Positions 36,741-49,295 of a DNA stretch of 64,000 bases are shown in pieces. The DNA is from Pseudisothecium myosuroides. Lineage: Eukaryota > Streptophyta > Bryopsida > Hypnales > Lembophyllaceae. The notes under the pieces were generated by a model, which saw nothing but the letters and a program-made list of their open reading frames with translations, searched no databases and was not told the origin of the DNA. The stretch spans positions 1,056,501 through 1,120,500 of the forward strand of contig OX637288.1 of the NCBI GenBank assembly GCA_951799445.1, written 5' to 3'. How positions within the stretch are numbered: position 1 is the first letter of the stretch; each line of letters begins with the position of its first letter. Position numbers and translations under genes: made by a program.

Positions 36741-37912
36741 TTACTAACTTTTGGCTCCCAAAATTCATAGTAATTTCAATTCTAAGAATAAAATCACAAA
36801 AAATTTGCAGTCCCCATATTTCCTATTTTCTACATGGGATAAATTTGCATCACCTTACATTTTTCAAGATGTGTTGCAGAATTGCTTAAGTGACCAGGTA
36901 TGGTTGGTTCGACCATAAAGCAAGAGCATGGTACAGTGCCCAGGTCTGACTTCTGAATTTATGATCATGACAGCTATTTGCAAGCCTTCGTTTGACTGCA
37001 TGCACAAGAGGCTCTCTTACAACACTAGATACATAACTCCCTCTGCATTTTCAATGGGTTTATTATCACATTTTCATGTATTCATTTGGTAAAATTGTAA
37101 TGCCATCTGGGTGGTATTATATAAGGAATTGCCTACAGTGTTACCAAAACTACAGTACCAGTGTGGTCATCCCTGTCCGTCAAGTTTGTTACTTGATCAT
37201 GGTCTAAGTTAGAACTGCTAATAGCAACTGAAACTTTGCAGGAGGCACTACAACTACAATAGTTGGTCATGCATGCTTGGTTGTCTACCACCAAACAATT
37301 TGTACACTGGCCCAAGACCCGGAGCATGCTGACATGCAAGTCGGGCCTCATTCATATGAGACTCCTTTATAATTACTAACACAGTAACTTAATCCTTTGC
37401 ACAAAATTAATCTTCCAAGAAACTTCGCGCGAAACATCCAATTACAACATATGCTGAAGTGCAGAGTCAAAAGTTCAGAGCCATTTGTCACAATGAAATC
37501 AGTACCTGTCATGATCAAATACCCATCCTAGAGGATGCAAAGGCAAACTTCAGATTTTCATCATAATGTTTTTTTGGTACAGAAAGCTCATCATTTCAAA
37601 GAGAAGCAGAAGAGGAAAAGTTCCCAACATTTCTTTACAGAAATCTGCACCTTTCCTGCAAATCTCTAAACATATATATACAAGAAAAACACAAGGAAAT
37701 TTTTTCTAAAGGTCTGTGAACATATATATAAGATCCACAGGAAGTTTTCCAGTTGTTACTATGAGTGGCCTTCGGTACTCTACGGTCCACTCACTAGGTC
37801 GAAAAATATGATAACTTACTCAGCTGTACTAGAAGTAAGGACACCTCCTTTCTACCTCCTTTACATGTACTAGGCGGTGATTCACAACAGTACCCTTTAA
37901 AATATCTTACAG
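36741..37912. other. Intergenic sequence, no gene recognised
   Basis: No gene-like frame. Two short repeats of CATATATATA are at about 37670 and 37720. A 72-residue minus-strand frame (37133-37351) is not convincing. Confidence 0.45.
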
Positions 37913-38221
37913 ATGGCGAATTTCATTAAAATGGCGGTATTCCATGTGCCATTTTCACACCGTGACATCTAGGACAAATGTACATTTCTAACACTTAGGT
38001 CGGTTTTAGATTTCAGAAATCTAGGACAAACATAGATATTACACCGTGCAGTCTGGAAAATCTAGGATAGGTATAGATTTCAAATATCTAGGACAAATGT
38101 AGATTTCGAAAATCTAGTACAGGTATAGATTTTTAAAAGAAAAAACAGTTCAGACTGTGCAGTCTGAACTGCTAAAAGTGCCAAATTAACGGAATACCGC
38201 CATTTTAATGAAATTGGCCAT
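37913..38221. mobile_element. 309-bp MITE with 31-bp inverted ends
   Basis: ATGGCGAATTTCATTAAAAT at the left continues GGCGGTATTCC. The right end is its reverse complement with one mismatch over 31 bp. ACAG flanks both sides and may be a 4-bp target duplication. The interior has repeated AAATCTAGGACAA motifs and a perfect hairpin at 38146-38171 (CAGTTCAGACTG, TG, CAGTCTGAACTG). Non-coding. Confidence 0.85.
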
Positions 38222-40493
38222 ACAGGTACAAAGATCATGATATGACCAAAGTAACGGATTTAGAAATATGCCAGTCGGGATGCCAGCCAGCCTAGCTAGG
38301 AGTAGTTGCTGTGAAGCAGTCGCGAAGCACGTGAAGAATGTAGTCAGAATTGTACAAACAACTTACACAGGATAAATGACTGAAGAGGATGCGAAAGTCT
38401 GACGAAGAAAATGCAAATTGGCAGAATTACAGGAAATAGTGAGCGACAAAAGGTGCATTGAAGCCGCAGTAACTTTGCTAGCTACTAGGGTGGGGTCGAT
38501 CGAGCTAGCAAGTTACAAAACCTTGTTTGTGAGAGGCGGCAGGAGGTCGGATTTTTTTCCCAAGGACGGAGGTCGCGAGAAGATCATGAGAAGCAACAGT
38601 GTCTACGCATGCAAAAGGCGGACTGCCTGACAGCAGGAGCTCCGCTCCATGGAGGGACCCAGCGTCACGCAGGCCTTGCAAATTGGGTCCCCAACCAACA
38701 TAGCACCACCAAGTCAGTTGCAGCTGCAGCGTCATATCGTCTCCACAGTGTACCAGACAGACCACTCGTCTCAATCTTTTTTAGCGTCTATCTCCCGCGA
38801 AGCAAGCTAGCTCCGGCTGTGCACAGTAGGTAATTGCGTTCCTCCTTCGATCGCCGCCAGACAGTTGATCGCGCGCTTAGTGTCTGACTACCTACGCGTC
38901 TGTCGTCGCCCCCACAGCAGCCTCATCTTCATGGCTTGTCATCCTCCGATCCGTGCCGCCAAATTTCTGCTATAAATGTCCCGCCCTCAACCTTGTTTCA
39001 AACCTTCACCCGAGCGAGTTGTTGCTTCATGAGCCTGTTGCTTGCGCCGCACTTCTTGTCCGTCTTCGTCTTGCTGTTGTCCGGGTTGCTTACAATATAT
39101 TCTGAGGGATTCAAATGAGTTTTGGTTGCGAAGGGGCTTCCGCTTGTGAAGAATTTTCTTGGGGGCTGAGGAAGATCGCGTGTAGCACGATCCTTGTCGG
39201 TTTTGGTAGAACGTGCCGCTTGCAATTGCATCTTCGCTACCTGGAGGGGGTTCAGTTTCACCGTCGGTAGTGCCGTAGTACTACAAAATAATACAGGTTG
39301 TTGTTCTGAACCTGTTTGGGAATTGAAATCGAACGTGTTGATATATTACTTTGCAGTCGGTCTCAGTGTTTGATTCGGTCCGCTCCTTGCCGGTGTGTGA
39401 GATCGAGATTGAAGGAACCTGGGGCGAGGGCCTACAGTGAGGGAACTCAGAAAGTTAGCGATTACTTATCCCAAAACTCTTAGTAGTTCTGGATTGTCTG
39501 GAAGCACTTAATTTACTACACCCTGAACTATACTCCGCAGTTTGCAACAGAGTCCGAGTGAAACACAGAGGCAGGCACAATTACATGCATGCATGGGGTT
39601 GATCTTTGTCAGCCGTCCTAGTTTTTTTTCCCTCGGAAGAATCCTTCAGACTAGGAACCGTGTGTAGAGAGAACAAGAATTTGTGGAAGCTGTGGATGAT
39701 ACAGAGAGATAATCTCTGTAGTAAGGTTGGAGCCTTGATGGATTGAGGTAGGCCGGAACTTGCAAGTAATTTAGCAGGACTTCAATTTCTATCTTTCGCC
39801 TGCCGAGAGAAATTGAAGAGTCAGGGGTGTACTACTCCCTGGCTCGCTGTCGGTAGAACGGCAGACGTATCAAGTGTCTGAATTGAACCAGGACGTGAAA
39901 ACGGGACGCACGGGGGCTTCGCTTGCTAGGGTTGGTGGTGAGGAAGTCCAGGGAAGGGAGCGGTTCCTGTGGATATGTGAACATGCTGGTCTAGAATCGC
40001 GTAGACGTGGAGTCGAAGCCGGTGGTAGCAGCCGAGTCCCAAGCGCTCGCTACTCAAGCTATGAGAAAAGTGCTAGAATCAATGGTCACTAACTTGTCAT
40101 TTCCTTCAGTCCCACAGTTGATCCTTCTCAGCTGCCCGACCATTCTCGCGTACTCGTCCAAGCCCCCTTCGGCGAATCAGACTGGTGTTTGCCAGAACCA
40201 CCCAATCTAGCCAGATCATCATTCTTCAATATCATCATAGCCTTACTCCTGCCTGGGAGCTTCAAGCAGGCAGTTCAGTGTAGGCCTAGGAACAGTGTCG
40301 CAGTATTAGCTCAAGTCTGTTGCGTGCACTGCCGAGGGAACGAGGCATTTCGTATCCACATTAATCCAAGTAAGTGTGGTCAAATTCTGAAACGTCATCG
40401 ACATCATTTGGGCTATCACATAGCTTTTAAATATTGTCACCGTACCAGTACTCGAGTCTGGTGACCAGGGAAAGGGCGAGCTTGGTCAGAGCC
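38222..40493 (+). promoter_or_regulatory. Upstream region and possible long leader of the NAC gene
   Basis: GC-richer than the surrounding DNA. A TATA-like TATAAATG at 38971 could start a transcript with a leader of about 1.5 kb before the NAC start codon. A donor-like A|GTAAGTG near 40369 and acceptor-like CCAG near 40468 would allow a leader intron. A separate non-coding or small gene cannot be excluded. Longer frames here (39874-40092, 40189-40464) have no known motif. Confidence 0.35.
39029..39118 (+). other. Short hydrophobic upstream ORF, 29 residues
   Basis: About 55 bp after the TATA-like motif the first ATG opens MSLLLAPHFLSVFVLLLSGL and ends EGFK. If the leader model of the NAC gene is right, this would be an upstream ORF able to affect translation. 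It may equally be chance. Confidence 0.3.
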
Positions 40494-42443
40494 ATGGTGC
40501 ACAGGGAAACAGGAGGGTCCATTGCCCAACTGCAATTACCTCCAGGGTTCCGGTTCCACCCCACTGACGAGGAGCTTGTGCTGCACTACCTTCGCCAGAA
40601 GGCCGACTCGCAAGTGTTTCCAATCCCAGTCATCGCTGAGGTTGACCTCTACAAGTTCGATCCTTGGGAACTCCCTGGTACGTCACTGAACCTTTACTTT
40701 GCCTTCAACCGTGCCATACTTGCAGAATACGTATCATACGTAACAATTTGTAGATTAACCATTTGATCCTATGTATCCTGCAATTGGCAAGCGTTGAACA
40801 ATGCAGTACACATACCTGGACATGTACAGTCATTGAATTCATTTTCATTCTGAAGTTAACATGAGCTTGAGAATTTGTTAAAGGAATTCAAGTCACGATT
40901 ACATGCAAGGTAAGACATAGGATTGACGCAGAAAATGTTCTGTAAAATAAACTCAGTCAGAGCACATGGTTTCTTTAATATTTTAAAGGAAACTGTAATA
41001 TTATTTTTTGAAGAGAGATCCGGACTGACATAGTACTATTGTGGTGATGGACGCATATTGAAGGCAAGGCTTTGTTCGGGGAGAGGGAATGGTACTATTT
41101 TTCACCGCGGGACAGGAAGTACCCGAATGGCGCCAGGCCCAACCGATCCGCAGCGAGCGGCTACTGGAAAGCCACCGGGACAGATAAGCCAATCCACATG
41201 AGCAACGGCCACAGCAAAGTGGGCGTCAAGAAGGCGCTCGTTTTCTACCGAGGCAAAGCCCCCAAGGGCGAGAAGACCAACTGGATCATGCACGAGTACC
41301 GCCTGGCGGAAGGAGTCGCCCGCTCGGCTCCCCATCGCTGTCGAGGCTCCCTCCGCGTATGTCCCCATTTCTCATTTTCAAAACTACTCCCCTTGGGATT
41401 CATCTGAAGTTAGATCACCTGATATTGTTTAACTTCTGAAGGACCAAGGATTCACGCTTTGAAAATGTTAGTGAGATTCAACTTATCATATCGTGAAAAT
41501 AATATTTCCGATAGGACAAAAATTCTGAATCAGTGAAGTTCATCGCATGTGCTGGTGAATAATCAAAGAAAACTAGACGAAAGTGATTTCCTTATGACGA
41601 ATTCAAAAGATGAAGGCCTCCTAGTTAAATCCTTTCTCTTCATTTGCGTTGGCTGGGAGGAGTGTGAAAATTGAGCTCTCGCCTGTGACCTGACTGTGCA
41701 TCAGCTTTTTGTTATTGCAGTTGGACGACTGGGTGCTATGCCGAATTTACGAGAAGGGAACGCATGCGCAACGCGCCACCAAGGAGAACGACACTTCCTC
41801 TGCGGAGGAGGTTCTCGCTTCCCTCCCTGAAATCGATGACATTCTCCCTCACCGTCACCCTCTCGGCGGCGTCTCCGAATCCACTCCGCAGCAGCAATCG
41901 CTCATGCTACCCGAAACCAAGTCCGAGAGCGGATACCTGATGGACAGCCTCCACAGAGGCATGATGTCGAACAACGGCGTCGTCTCGATGCAGGAACATT
42001 TGCAGACGTCGAGCGCCCTGACCAATGAATGGAAACGCATGGACACAACGTACTGCAACCACAACCACAACCACAATCACAGGTACACTATGGCATCATC
42101 GCAGGCCATGGCGTCCTTGGCTCCGGGACAACAAACAATAAACACGACGGGACTGCCATTGGCGATGAATCATCAGTTCCAGCAGCCCACGCAAAGGTCG
42201 TACAACCAAGCGCGCATAGCCGTGGAGAAGTCAGGCATTGGAGCCCGCTCTGCATCCGACGAGGAGGTTCAAAGCGCGCTTCGATGCAGCAGGGGGTTCA
42301 GCAGCAGCAACGACGGGTCGCTGGAGGCCATGTTTCCGACTATGAGCTTCGAAAACGGCCATGCGCAGTCGACGCTCTCATATGCAAACCCGGCTATGGC
42401 AACATCCAGCAGCTGGTTCAACTCCAGCTACGACTGCTTGTGA
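40494..42443 (+). CDS. NAC-domain transcription factor, ATAF-like subgroup
   Basis: Three exons, 40494-40677, 41064-41356 and 41721-42443, give 399 residues. The NAC DNA-binding domain covers about residues 15-172 with all five subdomains: [19 protein letters not shown] (A), [18 protein letters not shown] (B), [16 protein letters not shown] and [15 protein letters not shown] (C), [19 protein letters not shown] and IMHEYRL (D), [12 protein letters not shown] (E). This pattern is closest to the ATAF/SNAC stress-related group. The C-terminal 230 residues are Ser/Gln/His/Asn-rich and end [12 protein letters not shown], as expected for an activation region. The intron positions match those common in NAC genes. 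The protein acts in the nucleus on promoters with a CACG core. Target genes cannot be inferred here. Confidence 0.95.
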
Positions 42444-43840
42444 ATCTCCTCCATCCCAGCAGCCCTGCTTCGCAAGGTTACATGATGCGCATGCCCTGGT
42501 TATGCGTTAGGGTTAGGTCTGCGTCAAGCAGATTCTGCATGCCCAATCTTGTGGCAACTGCGGCACCGTCCACTTCATCTGCTCCATGTCGGAGGGAGCT
42601 TGTAAATACACTGTCTATTACCTACACACACTGACCCTTATTATAGTCTGGGGTTAGCATTAGGAGTTGCGTAACCCATACGGTTTGCGAATTGGCCATG
42701 CTTGGAATTTGTATCTACAATTGAAGGCCTTTCGCTTCTGCTTCAGATGTGAATTTTCATCCATTAGACTGTACCAACATGAAATTCTTAGTTTGGGCTT
42801 TCAACAAGATGCTCTAGTGGCTTTTGTTGATCGACGCCATTGATGTATATACTGTATACAGGTATTGATAGTCTGTAATAAGTTGTTATTGTGGTATTGT
42901 AGTTGTCTAGGATCTGTGGGTGCCAACAGGGTTCTACTGCGCAAAGCATGGGAATTGTACATTGATAGACCCTGCATCTGTATCAGTTGTATCAGTTGGT
43001 GATTGTAATAGAAGTTGTAGAAGTGCAACTTAGGCATTGATTCTGCCCAGGATGGCACCAGCAAATATAAACACGCATTGTTGTCTGCGCTATATAGGCC
43101 GGCAATTTGTACATTTGTACAGGTTCATTTTATACGTTACATAAGTAGTGCAAACTCCATTGTCATTTCTTTCTCCACCAACTGCTACATACGGGTTTCA
43201 ATTTCAGATCGTCTCTCACCGCAATTCTCAGTTCTCAGGCACAAGTTGGCCACATGTCCATCTCAGTTAACTCTGCTAATTTTCCTCGTTCTCTTTCTTA
43301 GGGTGTGCGTCCTGATTCAGTCTCTGGATTGCTATGGCAGCTGGCAGGTCCCATTTTCTCCGCTTGATCCCAAGTGTGAAGGGACCCTTAAAATTGCAAA
43401 TATGGTAAGTTGCCCTAGGGACTAGGGTGGAAGCAACGGCCCCTGGCAGGGGGAGTGGATGAGAACAAGCAAAAAAAGAGTACGCCACACGTCAGCCAGC
43501 GTTAAATCCATCTCAGCTTTTTCGAGTTACCGTCCAATCACACTCGTCCACGTCCTATGGACACATTCACACTGACAACTACGGGATCCTGTGTCGGTTC
43601 CTCTTGCATCAGTAGTACCGTAGTCCTTCTTTCGTCACTCTTCTTCAGTGCAGGAATCTTCTTTCAGTAGTGTGATCTTAGGTTTGTGTGCACCAGCTTG
43701 TGAGTCTTTTCGCTGCTTGAGACGAGCTCATTGTGTCAAGCAAGCAAAGCTTCGCTTTTGAGTTAGATTGTGGACTGTGCGAGAAGCTCTGTGGTGTGTG
43801 AGGTTTTGTCCTTTGGTTGTGAGTTGAGGTGCCTGGAGAG
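42444..43840. other. Spacer between NAC and LPP-gamma
   Basis: Holds the NAC 3' UTR and the LPP-gamma promoter. No extra gene recognised. A G-box/ABRE-like CACACGTCAG lies at about 43486. Confidence 0.5.
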
Positions 43841-45372
43841 ATGGGTCTGGACTCGGCTGAGATAGCGGAAACGATCGCGTTGAAGGCGGTGTCGTTGACG
43901 CATGTGCGGTATGCGCGGGGCGATCTGCTGGGCCACGCGTTGTCGTGGTTCTCGCTCTTGCCGGTGTTCATCGGCTTCGGGGGCTTCTTGTCGCATTTCC
44001 TGTTCCGGAGGGAGTTGCAGGCCATGTTCTTTGGATTGGGATTGATTGTGAACGAAGTCATCAATCAGGTACTGATTTGGGGATTCATCACGGTAGTGAC
44101 TATTCATCAAAGCCGCAGCGCAATCGTGTGTATTCTGCTAGTTGGCTTGCTCCTTCGTGGCGAATTGTTTGTATCCTGTATGAAGCTTTTATCGAATGTC
44201 GTGACGGATTGGAAATCGAGCGCAACGAAAATCCTTATTGCGAGTGGGACTGAGTGTCCTTAGAATTTCTAGGGTTTCCGCCTGGTATGCTTCTAGGGTT
44301 TTGGGGTTGCGAGGTGCGAAGACTGAGTAACTCCATTGCTCGAGTAACTTTCATTATTAGAATGGGATTATTTGTTTGGAATCTTGCAGCTTGCCGAAAG
44401 GATTTCAACATGAAATGAAACTATGTATATTATTTGGATTTGGGTATGAAGTGATGGAGTTTGAAGGAGTGGTGTTCTGTGCACAAGCCTAGATTATTCC
44501 TGAGTTATGAGTATTGCTTTTCATGGAGAAAGCTTTGGTTATGGTAGAACCTAGAAGTTGATCTCATTTCTTAGAATTCCCTTGTTTGGTTGACTCTTGC
44601 ATTGTAAGTCAATGACTTCCGAGTGGATTTCGTACCGTATGAATGAATTGGTAGGAACTAGCGCGTGATGCGCTTGAGCATTAGACGTGGGTATGGCATG
44701 GACGATGTCGCTCATCGAATCATCTTTGATTGTGACAGAACCTGGAGTTGATTTCATTTCGTACAAGTCATGTGCTTGGATGAATTTGCATTGCAAATAA
44801 GCGACTTTTCACTTGCACTGTAGATGGGTTCTCTCTAACTTATGAAAGAATTGTTGTGGTTAATCTATGCACAGGTTATCAAGGAACTAGCTCACGAAGC
44901 ACGGCCACTGACATGTGAGGCGTTGGAGATGTGCGATTCCAACGGCTGGCCCTCCAGTCATTCGCAATATATGTGCTTCTTCTCCATGTACTGCACGCTG
45001 CTGGTCACTCGGAGGTTTCACTTCGCCGATGAGTTTCGGCGAGTCTTCATGGCGTTGTTGCCATGGCCGTTTGCGCTCACAGTCATGTACTCCAGAGTCT
45101 ACTTGGGATATCACACTACCGCCCAAATCTTTGCGGGAGGGTCGCTGGGACTTCTCTTGGGTGCTGGCTGGTTCTTCTTCATGGAAACCGTCGTCGCCCC
45201 CTGGTTCCCCTGGATTGAAGACACCGCCATCTGTCAGTATCTCCGTATCAAGGATAGCTCTCACATCCCCGATGTCATTGGTTTCGAGTACATGAATTCA
45301 CGGGAGGCTCGTATGAACTCGCAGAAGGCGACATCATCTAGGACGAGTTCAGAAAAGGTGTCTCAAGACTGA
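43841..45372 (+). CDS. LPPG: Lipid phosphate phosphatase gamma (dolichyl-diphosphatase-like PAP2 family)
   Basis: Two exons, 43841-44068 and 44875-45372, give 241 residues. The first ATG after the upstream GTG is used as start (MGLDSAEIAE). The sequence follows plant LPP-gamma / eukaryotic DOLPP1 throughout: LTHVRYARGDLLGHALSW, a membrane segment, FGGFLSHFLFRRELQ. Acid phosphatase (PAP2) motifs are KELAHEARP (79-87), PSSHS (102-106) and SRVYLGYH (149-156), so the catalytic histidines are present. The final Asp of the canonical third motif is Gln here; as I remember it, plant LPP-gamma also lacks that Asp. DHIPDV-like DSSHIPDVIGFEY near the C-terminus is a further family mark. It removes phosphate from phosphatidate or polyprenyl diphosphate in a membrane (plastid or ER). 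It is convergent with the aldo-keto reductase gene. Confidence 0.93.
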
Positions 45373-45538
45373 GGGACCAACCACAGTGGTGTTCACAGGT
45401 GAGACCTTTTAAATATAGGTGATGGCTTTTACTGGATTCGTTCAAGAATGATTGTGTTTGATTCTTACAATGAAATTGGTATTTCACTCCAAACTGGCAG
45501 TTCTTGGTATATCATGAACTGGCGTTTGCAAACTGGTG

Positions 45539-47975
45539 GAGAGTTTGTGTTAAGTTAGTCAACGTATGTAATTTGTGCATAGTTTATTGTTCCCTGGGTT
45601 TGCAAACGTACTTTTTACTTCTGGAAATCTGGGTAACGTGTCTGGACCTGGCGTGAATGTGAGGCAGACAGCAGCAATTGGAAGACATCTGGGCTGCAAA
45701 TTGTAATGCAGTGTGCATCTATTCTTGAGCCAATGGTAGCTCCAAGGCATGAGAGCCATCAGGTGGTCTTTTCTCCGCCTGTCAATACTCGAGGCAATTT
45801 AGGACCTCGCGTACCATAGATTTGACATTGACTATTGGATATTGAGGATTTCTACGTAGTGATCATAATCGATTAGTTCAAGATGTTTAGCGATCACAAG
45901 TATTGTACATTTTGGAAGAAACTGCGACAGTTCATTGTGCGAGTTCTTGAGCAGCTGCATGCTTCGTGTTGTGGCCAACTTCTATCGAAATATGCATGCA
46001 AAAGTTCACGATGTGTAGAACCATATGAGGTAGATATTGCTTTCTGTCGCTTTCAGCATATATAGGAGTGATTTTTGGGAGATTTATTGATCTTTGAATA
46101 CAAGAGCCCAATCCTTAGAGATCAAAATTGTCAGTTTGAAGAAATTCCTTATACAATTTCAAAGTCGGAGCGTGTTGACCACTGCAAATTACTATATAGT
46201 ACCCTGCCAACTAGTACGTCACTGATCTGCATCAACTACGCAGGCTAATCTCTTTGATGTAGCTGCGGAACGTGCCCATCCAAGTCATCGATGCTTGTCA
46301 CTTGCAATCTCGTGAGGTAACAGTGTTGAGCTTCGAGGTTTCCTACTATGCGGAATTGTTTACTTGAACGTGGGACTATTACTTGCCTCTTCTCCAGTGC
46401 CCAACTTAAAACAACCTGCAAACTCAAGCAGCCCACTAGTTCATGGATTTTTCCTCCAGTGTTGTGATAGCACTGAATATTTTCAGCTCACCACGATGCA
46501 ATGGTTTAAAACCATTATTGGACGGCCAACTAGGAACGAAGTTTAGGTGGCTAGTATGGTGGCTTAGCTTATCGAGTTCTATGAACCAACAAGTACAATC
46601 CTTACCTGGGCAGGTGTGCAAGCTTGAGCGACAGCAATGCTTTGAATGAGAGGATGATTGAGAACCTGCAGCACAACTGATGAGAACATTAAGATCAAAA
46701 TGCCACGACTGAAGTGATCCTCAGGGGAGACCCTTCTTCCAACAGATCTTGAAATACCCTACTTTTACTGAAAACCCTGCTATGTAACAACGGCACTAAG
46801 AGTCTGTTCCATCTCCTCTCCAGAATGCATAAAGAATTGAAGCCAATGCCCAAGAATCCCTAACCACATTAATCACCAACAGTAGCACGCCATAACGCAG
46901 AGGGTCATGGTGAGAAAGAAATTGTCACCGGATTTGTAGAGTACCCTCTCATTAGCCACTGGCTCCCAAGAGTGCTGTAACCCATGTATTGTATTCCTTC
47001 TTGCTGGCAGTAATTCTATCGAAAATTCCAATCACATCAAAGGAATTAAGTTTTGATGCTTCCATGATATCACCTCCCAAGTTCAACTCTCCAACACAAG
47101 AAGTAGTTCATATGATTCCACTCGAAAAAACCAGATGCTCCTAACAGTCCTGTAGACAACTCAACTCTAGAATGTATCCCAGTGCGAACCTGTGTTTCTT
47201 TATCGGCATTGAAGGGATCAGAGTTCCTACACCAATTTTCCATGAAGGAAGTGTCAATTCAACCTCAAGGAAAGCAAATTCAAAAGACCCACGCAAAACT
47301 ATGTAAACGTCTTTCAACAAAAAACGAATGCAGGAACAGGAATTCGAGAGTACATACAGAATACGCCAATAGCGACCTACCTTTGTACGACGGAGGGTTT
47401 AATTCTTGCAAGGGCAACAAGCTCTTGAAGCTCCACCTTGTTGAAGTTGCTGACCTGCAACATTGTACAGTTCTTCAGCAACTCTAAACTGCAGAAGGAT
47501 GCTGGATCATCAGATTAATATAACATATTAAAAGTACATCCAAGAAGCCTCTAAGAGCTTGGCGTTGAATAAGTCTCCAGTAAGATACGTATCCTTGGCG
47601 GTTAACAGCTTGGCGGTTAACGGCTTAGGTTTTAGGACGCCAGACGATTGGACAGACATAATCCTTACACCGATTGCCCGTATTTTGAGCTCATCATGCA
47701 ACTCCTCCAAAGCCTTCCAGCTGCAGATAGGCCATAAATTAGTATTATTACACAAGTTGGACACAAGAACCAGCGTTCTGCCCTAAACCCTAAACCCTAA
47801 ACCCACACTTCGATCGTAGCATGAAGCCGACACTTACAACTACAGATTACAATTAAGAAGAAGGTACGCTAAGTAGGCACACCTTTCCTGCCATGATCCA
47901 GTATGCTTCATGTCATGGCAGATGGCCGAGAAGCACCGAGGATAGTGAAGTAAGAAGAGGTCGAGGTACGCGGTT
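45539..47975. repeat. Left arm of a large inverted repeat
   Basis: The segment is matched in reverse complement by 55743-58078. It runs from about 0.7 kb beyond the aldo-keto reductase stop codon into exon 4 of that gene. Exon 6 differs by 2 of 74 bases between the arms. This arm has the intact gene and lacks the small transposon found in the other arm. Confidence 0.92.
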
Positions 47976-49295
47976 CCCAAGTCCTGCAAGGACGTGCTGA
48001 ATTGCTGCTTTGTGACCTCATACCCCAAGTGCCTTGGATGCAGCTGTTTATTTACCAAAATTCTTTTGTTGGTTTCTCTCCAAAAACCATATATCAAGCT
48101 TTACACAAAATCCTAAACCCTAAACATCAGAATACTGCAAAACTCTACGCTAAACCCTCTGCACCAAAAGAGTGCACATCGATACAGAATGACAAAAAAG
48201 AGGAAACAAGTTCAGGATACCTTGGAAACAAGAAACAATTGGTCTCTTGGAACATTCGAAGAGCGTATGGCTCTGCCCACAGCTTTCTCATTATACCATT
48301 CTGTCGCTTGCGCCGAGTCAATCAACCTGGAATTCTTCCCATCTTAGGTCTGTGAGCACATGAACCATAAAATTCTCTCACCATTCAGTGCACTCACCTT
48401 TCTACAGAAACCATGACTTCATTCCTCTCAGACATCAAAGAGGGTATGAACAAGGATGTACAAATCAAAAGAGAACATCAGGAAAGAACCTGTAACCTGC
48501 TTCCAAAGCCCATGAAGTAGCTCTCTCAGTTGCCTCTCCTAGACCTGCCGTCCCAAAGCCTAACCGCGGCACTGAGAATCGAAGGAACAACTATTAATAC
48601 CGATAAATCAGATCATTAGCACTTCTTTGAGAATATTCATCCTGGAGGGTCAACAAATCTGACTTCAAATTCCAAGAATTTTGCCAAATCAGAACTTCTT
48701 TTGTGAACACGACGAAAGCACATTGTTATACTAAGTGACCAACCCCACAAAGGATTGAAATGACCAAACTTAACCCGTTAAGGACCAAACCAAAGATTCA
48801 CGGTATCAAAATGACACAATTCGATTGATCTTGCGAATCAAAAATGTAAATCAAAAGGGGGCCAAATCTGACATCACTAGAATCAGTGAAGAATATAGGA
48901 TGTATTCGTCAAAAATTGAAACTCGATTGAACCAAAAATCGTCCATACATGACCTACTCATATCTGAAGTCTACAATTGCAATCCGCTAAATCATGGAAA
49001 TTGTAAAAGAGGTGGGATGCAGGTACGAACTGCGCACGCCGTTGGGAAGGACGACAACCTCAAGGGGATGCATTGCGCTCACAACCATTCCCGAAGTTGT
49101 GGTGCCTGGAAACTGAAGCTTTAGAGAAGCGGGCCATCGATTTTGGGACTGCGGATGCAATTGCAAGAAAAATTGTTGGAGCAAAAGGAGAGAGACGAAA
49201 GCCAGGCATCCGAGCAAGGAGGAGACGCGTGGTTGGACCAGAACCCGGTGACGCCATCGCCATCGCCAAGGCGCACCGTTCTTCCTGATCGGCAT
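46245..49295 (-). CDS. Aldo-keto reductase with predicted N-terminal membrane anchor
   Basis: Ten minus-strand exons: 49295-49031, 48571-48490, 48326-48221, 48043-47883, 47720-47669, 47454-47381, 47226-47190, 47015-46929, 46665-46606 and 46415-46245. They join without a frame break into 364 residues. Residues 1-23 are basic (RWRWRHR), 24-46 hydrophobic ([20 protein letters not shown]), then a classical AKR barrel: [103 protein letters not shown]. The tetrad is present (Asp119, Tyr127, Lys151, His184). The enzyme should reduce carbonyls with NADPH; substrate unknown. Exon 1 and its start are the least certain part. One intron carries an interstitial telomere repeat. Confidence 0.88.
47781..47804 (-). 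repeat. Interstitial telomere-type repeat (CCCTAAA)
   Basis: Three and a half perfect CCCTAAA units lie in the intron between AKR exons 4 and 5. The inverted copy at 55870-55895 keeps only a degenerate remnant (GGGTTTAGGGTTTATAGG). CCTAAACCCTAAAC also occurs near 48110-48124 in the preceding intron. Confidence 0.8.
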
